From NCBI GenBank assembly GCA_008360955.1, contig LUCM01008081.1, forward strand, positions 1-64,000: 64,000 nucleotides of DNA, given 5' to 3'. Shown piece by piece: positions 45,460-57,314 of this stretch. Each line of letters opens with the position of its first letter. Position 1 is the first letter of the stretch. The notes under the pieces were generated by a model. It saw only the letters and a list, made by a program, of their open reading frames with translations. It made no database searches and was not told where the DNA came from. The position numbers and the translations under genes are program-made. Source of the stretch: Fasciolopsis buskii. Its lineage: Eukaryota; Platyhelminthes; Trematoda; Plagiorchiida; Fasciolidae.

Positions 45460-45631
45460 GTAGGCACATTAAGCAGGCGAGGGCAGACTGAACAAAACAG
45501 TGTGTTTCAATTTTGAATACTTGGACTACACATAATTTCTATCACGAATAGATTTATTTTCAACGTAACAATTGAGGCATATGTATATTTCTGAACAAAC
45601 TGGACCCAATAATTTGGATCAGCCGGAAGTT

Positions 45632-45800
45632 GCTGGGCGACATAGTTGTTACACACGCCTCTCATGCAAAGGAGCCCAGGTTCAACCCCCGGGTACGATG
45701 ACGGATTTGCCCCAGTGAGGAGCTCTAATGAGGGTGGAACTCGAGTCTGATGCTCCCCGAGTTCAAGGCTGACGGGGAGACACGAGGTTTATGCGTTGAT
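45632..45800 (+). repeat. tRNA-like SINE
   Basis: A T-arm-like hairpin with box B (CCAGGTTCAACCCCCGG) follows a degenerate D-arm region (GACATAGTTGTTACACACGCC). A GC-rich body with TGAGGAGCTCTAATGAGGG and CTCCCCGAGTTC comes after. This looks like a tRNA-headed SINE of a different family from the 407-bp repeat. Confidence 0.45.
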
Positions 45801-48800
45801 AGTGGAATCCGAAAGGTAATTAATAAAAAACAAACTATTCGTTAACTCAACAGCATATCGGTAGACGGTGATTTGACATTATTACTGTGAAATCCGCTAT
45901 CTGTATGTTGTAAGATGAATGAAAAAGGAAAATAGAGGTTTAAACACCTATAGATGTGAATAGATAAAAATACGAAAGAATAAAGGGATCACAATCTGCA
46001 TAGGAAAAAGACGGAAAGATTGTGTTAAGACGACGGCAACAACAGCGGTTGCACGAGGTTGCGTCGCTTGCAAAGTTGCTGTCTCTCTAGTTCTTTGGTC
46101 TAAGGTCCGCGAGCAAATGTCTGTAGTGATACACCAAAATGAATTTTCTTCGCTTTGAAGGCTGCTTTCTTTATTCATCGGGTATATTATACGTGAAACG
46201 AGGAAGTTGGCAGCTGTCATATTATATTTGACTATGCAAGTGTTGATACTGGCTGATGTGCTTACCGGGCTTCGGTTCAATTGGGTTTTTCAAGTTGTTC
46301 ATTTCAGATCGTGTCTGGTGTGGTCCCCATCAAAGATCACTGCCCCAGGTGGATACCACAACGTGTCAACAGTTAAGTGGTCATCGCCGGCTCACTTTGT
46401 TAAATATTTCATAATGAGATCCGATACCGACCTAGATTCATCGAGAATCTTCTGATTACCTATAACTGGAAGGTCACCCGGTCGGTTTCCGCTCCTAGCG
46501 ATGACTAATTGATACACAGTGATGAAGTAGATTTCCCAATCTGCGCACAGTTTAGATCCTCATGCTACCCCAAAACAGCTGTCTTCAGTGACAACTCATT
46601 TTGTCAGAAGAAATGCAGCAAAATTGTAACACTTATCAGACTAGCGATAACAGCAGGAGATTAAAATGAACATCATTAAAGGCAACACGTGTGACGCCGC
46701 GGTGTCGCCATAAGCTAGTAGAAGGGGTTTCCGATTTGAATAGAATGCGGTTGCGGATAGCAAATTAATCATTCGCCTTTCACGTCGTTTCCTCTGACTT
46801 CGATTATTTTGCACCAGGCAGAGAAAACTGTTCTCATTGAGGCGCACTAATTTTCTGCTATCAACCTATTGGTTGACTGGGATGTATACCACTTTGAAAT
46901 CCTATTCATTGTTGTCCCCCACCGTTAGCAGAGCTGTCTATAGTTTAGTCAGACGGAGGATGCCGAGGCAGAGAAGTGGGAACTTCCAAGCGAATAAGCT
47001 GATTTCGATCAAATATGCGGTTGTGGTCGCTACGTTCTGTGTATATACCAAGGTGCTAGCATGAAATAAACTGCTGATTGAAACCGTGATGGACTTGACA
47101 GCCAGGGTGATGGGTTAACAGCATGCGCACATTTCATCCTATACCTCCCACAGTAATATGCTTTCTATGTATTTGGGCACAAATACCCTAATGGTTGAAA
47201 TGACTCATTCTCTATCTAAATGCGCACCATGTTCCAGTCTGACCGAATCCTATGGTCTTGGGTCTTCAGTCATAGACACACGCCCAAAGGTACGATGGAA
47301 CACTGCATAACAGTGGCACTTTTTGTCTGTGACTGGACCCAAACGTAGCGGTGATAGTTTTACCGGAACATATGGCAATCTGGTAAAGAATAAGCCCAAT
47401 CCCCGATGTTGATGGCTCTCATCGGTTCCGATTAAACGGTCGCATGCCTGAGCTAAGGCTTTTGGAAAGATCCAGTTCTGGGGTTAAGATATTTATGAAC
47501 TTGGTTCTATACAAGTATGGTTCTCATGCATTAATGATACATAACGACCATAACTGCTCCCTACGCAGACCAATGAGTAACCGGAAATTGTTTGTGAAAT
47601 TTTGCCACGTAATTTGAACTGATGCAGGATTTTTCAGAAACGGTTGCGATAAGAAGCATCATGATATTGCACGAATGATTTCCAAAAAGTCATTTTCGGC
47701 ATTGCAATGACCGCATACCACAGAGTTAAGTTTATTTCCGGCTAATTTTGTTAGATGACACACAAGAAAAAAACGCACAGCCCACTAACTTTGAAAAGCT
47801 ACTCACGACTAACTGTCAGTTTTGCACCGGGTCAAGAGTTATTTTCCGCAAGCTTCAGTGATTTACTGACAGCAATTCTGACTATTTTGTACAGCGTGCT
47901 TGTTCATCGCTGCTTAAAATGGACCATTTTAGATGTACTTTTTCTCCCGGTTGATGGTACTGGGGATTTGAACACCCGCCAACTCCTTTATTTCCCTAAG
48001 TCCCGAAATTCGAGTGCGTTTTCCCGCCAATGTTTCGTACGAATTTTATTTTCTGTTTTCTCACTCGACTAACTTCATACCGGTTTGGAAGAGGAAGCTG
48101 TATGACGCCAATTTCGCCCTTGTTCACTAGAATGATAGTAACGGGAAGGAAGCTCCTTTTTACTTCATTTTACAAAGAGGACGCGGCCGACGGAGAAGAA
48201 GGATCAGTCTTCAAATTTTGTGGTTTTGTGGAAATGAAGCATTGTCGCATGTGATTAACGCGATTCTTGTAGCCCGAAAATCTAGTCACAATTGTTTTTT
48301 TCCGCTCCACATCTGCTTGTATCTCTCAGTCAAGATCTAACCCTAGAAAAGAAGTCACTTTCTGCCCAAAATAACTGTGAGAATAGTCGAACCTGTGGGC
48401 GAAATTTTCTTTTGCGATCGTTATATAATATCGCATTATCGGAACTACCCATTTCGAGGTCAAACATAATAGTGTTAGCCAAACTGAACAAAAGGCGATT
48501 TTGCGACTCGTACTGCAAAACAAACTCCGTTTCAAGGATGAGGAAGCAACTTGTTTTCAATCACTAGTCTTTAAAATTAACATTTTATATTATGTGCTAT
48601 TTTGCCATATAACCGACTGTTGTATTTTAAATGCGTACAGGAACATCTGATTTTCCACGGAACGAGAACCTTATTCTAGTCTTTCATTACTCATCAGTAT
48701 CCGGCCGGATGAAAATCAATATTTCCATCCCCGAATAAATATAGTAATTCGTATTTGAGTTCCAGTGCGAACCTATGTTATGAACTGTGTCCAACCCACT

Positions 48801-51290
48801 AGCTGAAGTAGAACAAAAAATGTATATCGCGCTCATGCTGAACATAGAGCACAGGGTCAAAGTTGCTCATTATATGAGACTATTATTTCCACTCAGTTGT
48901 TGGGCAGCTCAATAGACCGAATACTTACGAGAAAAATAAGATGATGAATTTGTGTTTCCTTCAAACAACCAAATATTGGCGAAACATAGTAACCTGAGCT
49001 GAGGTCAAAGATTATTCGTCACTTTTATACCCTATGTTTATTAAGGCATTACGGAGAAATTACTTGGGTAAATCATTACCATGATGGAGCATTTCGGGGG
49101 CCACTTTAGTCCAAAATGACGAGACGGGAATTCTATTAGAGTGGATGGAATCTAATCAATAATTAACAAAGCAGCCTTTCGAATAAACCAGAAGCCATCA
49201 TACAAATCATCGACTCTCCTGACAATATGACAGCCTCCCAGATTCAACCTCTGTTTGGTACCTTCCTGTTTCCACTTTCAAGTTAAAAGATGGTGCAGAG
49301 TTGATCCAACCGAAAACATTTTTCGACCTCGACGAGGTGTGAACTTGCGCATTTGTAACACGTGTTTTCTCCCAGCTGAGCTACGACTAGTGTTTGGACA
49401 AATCAATCGCCATCTGCCCAAATTGAACAAGAACATTAGCTCCACCAGAGTGGAATTTTGTAATTTGGTTCCCAGGATAAGATTTCCAGTACGGTTATTT
49501 CGCACGAATGTTTCGGACAGTTATCGGTCACCTTAAGCAATGACCATTGCAAATACTTTTGCTTTTGCAAAAGTTAAAAAGAATGATTCTCAAAGCAAAC
49601 CGGGTTGTACGTTGGAGACGAAAGCACATTAATGCTTTCTAATAAAACCTCGAATCAGAATAGCGCATTTGCTGGTACCGCATAAACTTTTATTTGGATA
49701 TTTTACTTCAAATCTACATCATTTGAGCATATTCCGAACTTGTGCGTCTTACATTTCCCAATAAGATTTCAGCCAAATAACTAAACCCAAGCACAACGGA
49801 CTGGGGCTTTTTGATCATCCAGATTAGATATCAACAACTTACCCACTGATCACCTAAGCCGTTCATACGTACCATAAATTTGTGTTAGGATAATCCTGGT
49901 GTACTGATTCTGAAGGAGTGGATCTTTTTTACATATCAGAACCGAAAGACATGGGGAGCGTACGGAAAAGTCGATGCTCCATGTACTGATTTTTATTGTG
50001 AAGGATATAACAGCTTTGTTGGTAGATGCAATGCGACATCAATTCGACTGCCTTAAGTAGTTCCTCTCAAGGCAAGTTTTACAATCGAATCGAGCGGATC
50101 ATTTCTTCGTAGAATTTTCTGTGTCTATTCCTGTGGATGAAATACGTCACACGAATACATGTTGGATTTTAAGATGCTTTCTATTCGGAATAATATGGAT
50201 TATTTCCATGCAACTCATTTTGAGTTTCAGAGAGTTCCAAACTCCATGTATAAATGACAATAGGATTACATGTAGCCTTTGGATGCATCTTAGGCCATAG
50301 TCGATTGTTTCAGTCAAATTATTAGACACTATTAGTAATAACAATGTCCTAACAATTTTGTGGTATGGGCCCTAAAACAACTGTACAGTGTAATCCTGCT
50401 CCGTAGGTTTTCTCATTTTATGGGCCATTAATTAAGTGATGACAGCAATAAGTTAAGTCAGTGTGTGGAATCAAGTGATTAATCAGTGATATGGATGTTT
50501 TCCAATGTCAATTCAAATGAGGACTCTCATCGACCGTGTTCGGAATTCTTCAGTATGCTCACGTTCGAATTCCTATTTTGATTACTGAAGCCGTATTCGA
50601 TCAAAGTAATCCCTACTTTAATAATCAATAAGCCATCTGAAAGCCATTTTTCGTAAAGGAATGTCGGTACTAGCCGTGAACAAATCAAATATCAACAAAT
50701 GTAAAGCATTTTGAACCTTTTTATTCCAACCTTCTATCGAATTACAGAAGTCAGTACTCCGTAGGATGAAATAGACCCAGCTGGGGCTTCTGCCGATATT
50801 TTATATTTATGTGCTCCAGAAATTCACAGAATATACACCCAAGAAGTGTAGCAAAGTTTCAAACCCAAAGGGGCTTTCTACCCAAAACTGACTTTCTTCA
50901 TATGTACAAAACCTCGACACTATCGTCGAACTTTAGTTTTTACCGTTTCATCATTATTTCGTTTTTTAAACCGGAATTGTTCATCAAATTCTACTTTATC
51001 GTTTAGTCTGTTTTCAATATGAAACAACGAACATCTAGTACAATTCGAAGCTTTTGCTGTAGATTGTGTGAACCAGCACTTGCCACGCTGATATTTTGCT
51101 TTAGCTCCGCATGCTTATTTTAATTATCGATATTTCAGAGCTTTCTGCGGAGTGCAGTTCTCTGTGCGAGTTTACGGACTTTTGGATCCTAGGCTTGCTG
51201 AAGTCCCATCACTGAAAACCATGAGAATCGTCCATGATCGGCTGATAAGTTTCGGTAACTGATGCTGATCGGTTGTTAGGGTGATCAGTC
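45801..51290. other. Gene-free stretch between the SINE and the LRR gene region
   Basis: No exon with both coding character and splice context was found on either strand. The one item recognised is the dispersed repeat at 50006-50098. Upstream exons of the LRR gene, if they exist, would have to lie in or before this stretch. Confidence 0.45.
50006..50098 (+). repeat. Dispersed repeat, copy 2
   Basis: Matches 18885-18963 in the same orientation with scattered substitutions and small gaps. Confidence 0.55.
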
Positions 51291-51500
51291 GGTGTGTGTA
51301 CGTAAATAGTTTTTTTATATCCTCATAATGTGTGTACCCCTTGCGCCTGTGCGTGTGGTGTGACGCAGGCCTACGTGCCTGTTTGCCAGGGCCCAGGAGC
51401 TAACCTCTCGAAGTTGTGTGCACACGTGTGAGTGAATAGTTTGGATTCCGATTATGTGTATTCATGTGTGCTGAATGAGGTACTCATCACGCGATGCATG

Positions 51501-51520
51501 GACACACACACACAGACGCA
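51501..51520. repeat. Short CA-rich tract
   Basis: GACACACACACACAGACGCA, in a wider region (51290-51720) rich in TG/CA dinucleotides upstream of the LRR gene. Confidence 0.7.
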
Positions 51521-52123
51521 CAAATCCAAAGGCAGACATGTATGCGATCAGTCTCCTCTTCGCGTCGCTCCCGCGCAAACTGCGACCTCAATTTCAGACC
51601 AAACTGTATTCAATCAAACGAACACTCGAAATGAAATTATTCGAGGCTGGTGTATTTTGCACCCATGCATGTGTGCTTGCGTGTCTGTGCACTGCAAGTT
51701 TGTGTGCTTTGGACACAAGAAAGCTCAACATTGGTGACTGGGCGCCGTTTCATTGAGTGGAACATAGGACATCACGTATCAATGCACACATGCCTGTTGG
51801 TGCATTTATTACTTCAGAGTCCCTGACCAATACGGTAAATGATCGAACGGGCGCTCATTGGCATGCCTGTGTGTATGCACGGCACTCTAATAAGGGAAAA
51901 ACAGATGGAAGATGAATTCAAATTTCACGTCGAGAGATTTCGAGCTCATGAATGACCACAATTTCACCCATCTGAGCGGCAAATCTCTGTTTTCGTACAT
52001 TAACAGCCTCAATCGCTGGATGACGAGCAGTTAGTAAACCTATGGAAAAAACGTACTTCGGGCAGATTTATGACAAGCTCTCGCAACCGTCTGATTTGTT
52101 TTACTGCTCTCCGATAATAGACA

Positions 52124-54373
52124 ATGATCCCGCAATATGTCCGTCACATAACACCCCTGGATTTATCCGCTGTTTACATTTGTTCTCTTCTTTTGTTCAG
52201 CTGGACTATTTCTTCCCAGTTCATGGGCGAATTCAGCACTCCATCTTGTCCGTCATCCTGTAAGTGCAGTCCAGTTGAAGAAGCACATCCTGTTTCGGTC
52301 ACCGCGGTGTCCGTTTCAGCGCTGTACAGGCCGATTATGGCCAAATGTTGGATTCCGGCGAATATGGTGCATTTACCTTGTGATAGATCGTGGACCATTG
52401 TGCATTTACAGATCCTTACTGGACAATCACAGATTGATCAGGCAACAGGTGCTCTCTCGTCTCGTGCCATCGGTCGCCTCGGCTACACGAACATCAGCGT
52501 CTCTCCGAATTTGTTCGACCAATGTGCCTCCTTGACTAGACTAGCTATATGGGAGCGCAGTCAGTTCACATGGTTACCTCAATACTGGCTCCGTCCACTA
52601 GTAAAACTAGAACGTCTTTTTATTGAAGTTCCCACACTGACTTCATTGCCGGATCACTTTTTTGCATTTCTACCTCGCCTAAGTTTTGTAAAAATTTCCA
52701 AATGCCTACAACTGACTCGAATCAGTCGAGCTGTATTCGAACCTTGCCCGGAAACTTTGCACACACTGTGGTTGGTTGGTAATGGCTTACGTGGTAAACT
52801 GCCCGCCGGAGTGTTTCGACAGTGCAATTTCCGTGTGATGCACCTGAGTGAGAACCAGCTTAGCCAGCTTGACTGGGGTAGTCTGAGTGGACTGACCGAG
52901 CTTCAAAGTTTACACCTCCAACGAAATCGATTGGTTGGATCACTAGAGCAATCACTGAGTTATCGGAAAGACATGAATTCCACAGCCTTGATATCGACAC
53001 CATTGTTGAAAAAACTGGACTTGTCCTTCAATCAGATTGATTCTATCGAAGGAATTACGTGGTCCGGTGAATGTTTTGTTTCATCAAATTCTGGAAAATT
53101 GGACAAACGTGGATTATGCTATTTGGAAGATTTAGATCTGAGTCATAACAAATTAAAATGGCTTGCTTTGGACAGTTTCAAAGGTTTACCTCGTTTGCGC
53201 AGATTGAATCTGGATTTCAACGCGGATTTGTTTACACCACACGGATCGGCCAACATGGCCCTTGTCCTATATGCAGTATCTGTAGTGAATAGGCATTTCC
53301 AAAGTTTGGTCATTCCGATTCAAAATGGCCAAACCGAGCAGCATCAGCCTCGCTCGAACGGATCGATAAATCTGTGTTATCCGGATGAATCTTGGTTGAC
53401 TCATGCACCAATTTATCTGTCTCTGTTGGCAACACATGTGAAGCAGTCAAGTTGTAATTCGCCTCTACCGGCTGACTGGGAATTAGGCGTGACTGGATCA
53501 ACACCCACTAGTTCAATTGTGCCACCAACAACGGAGAGTTTAGGTGAGCTGAAAACCAATCAAACGTATACACTGACGGATGCTGGCTCACAGACAGAAG
53601 ATGAGGAGCTTACTGATCCGATTCTTATATTTTTGCGCCACACAAATCGTCTTAATTTGCTTATACTTTGTTTGGGTTTAGTCTTCATCGGTTTATTGAT
53701 CGGTCTACTTCCGATGACGTATTTCTTATGTACTCCAAAGCAGAAACATCATAACAACAAAAGGGATCAAGCAAATCCAATGATGCAAATGCTCCTCCAG
53801 CCCAACGCAGACGCCAGTTTCATTATACCTGCGCCAGCCAGTCCGAACAAAGCTAGTAGCCCAACCGGGTCGTTATCCACACCGTTACCAAAACGGTCAC
53901 TGAAAAACGGACGTAACGGGGCTCTTCCACCTATTCCACCAACACGAGTTCATTTCGCTGCCTTGCATGTTCCCGTGATACACGGTTCGGCAGATCCTAT
54001 TCGCGCGCGACCTTTCGTTCAACCGGCAATGATGCCCCCACTCCAAATGGATGCGCTACCAGCCAACATAACACGTGCTCGTCGTGTGCATTCTACCGGA
54101 AACGTATATCATCGCACACGTCCACAAAGTGGGCCCGTATCTAACCAACACCGTTATGATCGACTGGCTCCCCAGGATAGCCCTGGTCCCATGGAGTTAC
54201 ACTCGATGAGTCGGGTAAATCGGGGAACCGTGTCCGAGGCAGCCTATTGCCCAACTGAAGATACAATGGTTAGTGGATCCACATATAGTTTGGCCACCGT
54301 TACCTCATTCCGAGGTCGATCACCGGCTAAAGCAGGCGTCATTGTTCCAACATCTCAACCTACAATAGTCTAG
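52124..54373 (+). CDS. Leucine-rich-repeat single-pass membrane protein
   Basis: The frame encodes 749 residues. A hydrophobic N-terminus (about 15-30) precedes a Cys cluster CPSSCKC (42-48) typical of an LRR N-cap. About eight leucine-rich repeats follow between roughly 135 and 370, the clearest being LQSLHLQRNRL, LKKLDLSFNQI, LEDLDLSHNKL and LRRLNLDFN. Cys residues at 418 and 444 may form a C-cap. A single transmembrane helix spans about 511-536 (LNLLILCLGLVFIGLLIGLL). The tail of about 210 residues is proline-rich, with an SH3-ligand-like PPIPPTR (602-608), and ends SQPTIV, a class I PDZ-ligand pattern. Expected role: cell-surface adhesion or recognition receptor linked to scaffold proteins; the specific family is not recognised. 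The start is uncertain because a strong splice acceptor lies at 52200. A long uninterrupted exon is notable beside the finely split receptor gene. Confidence 0.9.
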   Translation: MIPQYVRHITPLDLSAVYICSLLLFSWTISSQFMGEFSTPSCPSSCKCSPVEEAHPVSVTAVSVSALYRPIMAKCWIPANMVHLPCDRSWTIVHLQILTGQSQIDQATGALSSRAIGRLGYTNISVSPNLFDQCASLTRLAIWERSQFTWLPQYWLRPLVKLERLFIEVPTLTSLPDHFFAFLPRLSFVKISKCLQLTRISRAVFEPCPETLHTLWLVGNGLRGKLPAGVFRQCNFRVMHLSENQLSQLDWGSLSGLTELQSLHLQRNRLVGSLEQSLSYRKDMNSTALISTPLLKKLDLSFNQIDSIEGITWSGECFVSSNSGKLDKRGLCYLEDLDLSHNKLKWLALDSFKGLPRLRRLNLDFNADLFTPHGSANMALVLYAVSVVNRHFQSLVIPIQNGQTEQHQPRSNGSINLCYPDESWLTHAPIYLSLLATHVKQSSCNSPLPADWELGVTGSTPTSSIVPPTTESLGELKTNQTYTLTDAGSQTEDEELTDPILIFLRHTNRLNLLILCLGLVFIGLLIGLLPMTYFLCTPKQKHHNNKRDQANPMMQMLLQPNADASFIIPAPASPNKASSPTGSLSTPLPKRSLKNGRNGALPPIPPTRVHFAALHVPVIHGSADPIRARPFVQPAMMPPLQMDALPANITRARRVHSTGNVYHRTRPQSGPVSNQHRYDRLAPQDSPGPMELHSMSRVNRGTVSEAAYCPTEDTMVSGSTYSLATVTSFRGRSPAKAGVIVPTSQPTIV
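52171..52200 (+). promoter_or_regulatory. Strong 3' splice acceptor inside the apparent LRR start region
   Basis: A long pyrimidine tract ends TTCTCTTCTTTTGTTCAG, in frame with the LRR coding sequence after C|TGG. Part of the apparent signal peptide (ICSLLLFS) is encoded by this tract. The mature mRNA may therefore join an upstream coding exon here, or receive a spliced leader, in which case Met34 would be the first start codon downstream. Confidence 0.5.
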
Positions 54374-57314
54374 GCCACATTACGTTACGCACCACATTCC
54401 GGTGAGTTTTACTATTTTTGAGCACCATCTAACCCATTCTCACTGACTTCATATCTCAGAGCTTTTCTGTAATTTCTATGCTAATTTACTACTTATCAGC
54501 AATAATTATTAAACTGCTATTCTTCAAACGCGACTCTTACATGCACGCCAGAAATCCCATAGGTTTGACTGTGTCTCGTTGCGAATCTCCGCTGCCCAAT
54601 TTGTCTGACATTTGCACTCGCTCGTTTGCGATATTGTAAAACATGCTCAACTTGGAAACATTACCTCGGAGTGAGGGGCTTTCTTCTCAGCCAGTCAGTC
54701 ACTTATCCAAGACACAGATGAGCAAGATACATGCAAATGAACAAGCGGACATATTCAGTGTGTACAAGACACTCTCCTAATCCTTTACTGTACTAGTCCC
54801 CGACCACTTACTTTGTGCCTTTTCTTCAGAATGTACCAACCACATGATCATAAACTCGTGTGCAGATCACAAATCTGTATGCTTTGATTCTGCCGAAGCG
54901 TAATCAGTCACACAGACTGATATTTCAGACAAGTATACATAAATTTTCCTTCGACTACTCAACGGGGCCCGTCCATACGGGCTATTTTTGTATAATTCAG
55001 ACCCCAATAATTCTGGGATATGGCTCACTTTTTAGCGGGTGTTTATCTCTAACTCAGCTCGCAGCAACTGATTCGCTTGGTCCATTTAGGGGATTGGTCA
55101 GCATTTACGTATGTTTACAAAGCTTCAGGGAGACTTGACACCCGTTAACTGACACTGATTCGGCGTTATCCTGTTTATCATTGCATACTAATTAGTAATT
55201 TCTCTCACGTATACTCCCCTACGACTGATACTAATGAATCAGCCAAACCCTGTGGACCGCATGCTACACCTTTACTGTACTTTTGTTTCCTGCACGCAGT
55301 ATCTGTCACTGGAGTCGTTCTTTTCAAGGAAATATTTATGGCGTTATAATACCGGTTATAACCGGACATCATAGGTTGTAGTGTACATTTGGACGGCCCA
55401 GAGGCTGTGAAGCTTGACTAACAATCATTCGACTCGAGTTCTCGCGCCGCTCCGGGTCCGAATGGAGAAAGAAGCATATCGATTTTGCAATGATCTGAAC
55501 AATCATACTGCTTGACGATTAGCTTCCCTCTGGAATCTGATTTCCTACTGCCCTTTTCGAGAAAAATAATGAAACAGTCCTTTTTGCCACCCATTGTTCC
55601 TTTGCAAACGGGGATGTTTCACGTGGGAATACCGAATGAATCAAAGTTATTTCGGGTCATGAAGAGATTGCCGGTGTTAGGGGTCATTTTATCGGTTTCT
55701 GTTATGGAATACAGTGTATTCGCAATAATAAACTGCCTTACAGTGTCTTGGTGTTTTCCAATGCTAATTCGACTGGCCAGGGTGAACAATAAATCATTTT
55801 ACTCGTGATACTGATATCGTTCAGGTAGTCAAGTTTTATAACGCGAAGCTGTAGTCGCAATTGAGCTTTCCATGGAGAAAATGCAACATAACATTCAATG
55901 GGGGTGGAGGTTATTTCATACGGAATCAACAACAAAGGAATCGTTTTTATCTTCAATCCCCGGATAACCTGGTAGTCAGTGTTTCATCTAAAACGGCTCG
56001 CTTCCGTTTGGTCTCAATTTCGTTTGTTCAGGCCTCAAAAAACAGAAGCAATTTCATAATTGGTTGATAAGCTGAATGCTGGCAAGCAAACTGAATCGTC
56101 CTGTAAATTCCTGCTCGATGATCAGCCAAACAGTAAGGACATATATTAAACCTTTTGGCATGACATGCTGCTTCGAGTTTTAATGCTAATGCTGCTCCCA
56201 TGCGCGGGTCTTGTCTACCCACTGAGGTTCGCGTCCCTTCGATCACAACTCCTCTCATGATGGAATCAAATTCACGTTTGGCGACAACAGCTAATGCGAC
56301 CTAAGCCATATGGCCTTGCTCTAGGGAGAAAAGTAAATGGATCTCGAAAGGTTCATTGCAATCGCTAAAATGAGACATTTAGCGTAAAAGTAAACAATTT
56401 ATCCACCGGTCGTCCTAAACGGGTAATTTAAACGACTGCTATCATCTCCACACATTCTTCGCTCTCATAAATGAGAGCAGTGGTAATATTTAACCCTGAA
56501 AAAATGTACTGGCAAGTGCAATCACTTCCATTTCGTGTTTTTGTTCGTATTGCGATTCTGACCGTTTCTATTCAATGCTCGTTCTATGAACCTTTAAGAA
56601 CGATAACAAACGTACATGCATGCGAATGCAGTAAATGTAGAACGTGGACATCTTGGATTCTTCACTCTCAAGGATAAATATTATTATGAGTACAGAATTT
56701 CAATGGGTGACATAGTCGATGCTCTGGTTCACACAGAGTTTCTTAGTTCTGTTTGATGAAGACATAGTACCATCAGCTTGATTGCTCTGCAGTATGAAAA
56801 CCAGTTTTCAACTTATTCGTTCAGAAATGCCACGGAAAATATTGTTACTGAGACGCTTCTCGTCTGTACATCAAGGTAGGCATAAAAAAGAAATAATCAG
56901 AAAACCGGTCTCTATTTCGATGAATATTGCTGCGTATATTATCCACTGAACTACGGATTAGAGCATGACTGATAGGTAAAGGCCAAAAGGAATACCTATT
57001 CACAGCTCCGTAAAACCTCCGACCAAAATTCTCTGAGCCTTATATATTTCCATTCCTGATTTGACCTGTTATTTTCGCTTGAAAGTCTGCTTCGATGAAC
57101 AACCACTCCTAGCATGCATGGTTGGAAGACATTTTTCTGTTTTTATGTGTTGACCTCTCGTGTGACTTTATCGTCTGAAATGGATTGAGCATTTGACTAA
57201 AAACAGCCTTAACAACGGTTATTCATGAAATGTTGGCTTGTCAATATTTATGCTGACAATAATGTGCTTTCGGTAAATGTGAATTCCACAAGAATTATTC
57301 AAGTCTGTCGGCTG
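54374..57314. other. Gene-free stretch after the LRR gene
   Basis: Includes the presumed 3' UTR. A donor-like CCG|GTGAGT sits 28 bases after the stop (54402). No further exons, RNA genes or recognised repeats were seen; GAGGTTCGCGTCC near 56225 resembles a box B but lacks the rest of a tRNA. Confidence 0.45.

Noticed and set aside
56170..56250. Possible tRNA-like repeat because of GAGGTTCGCGTCC
   Set aside because: Only a box B-like match is present; no box A or stems could be built.
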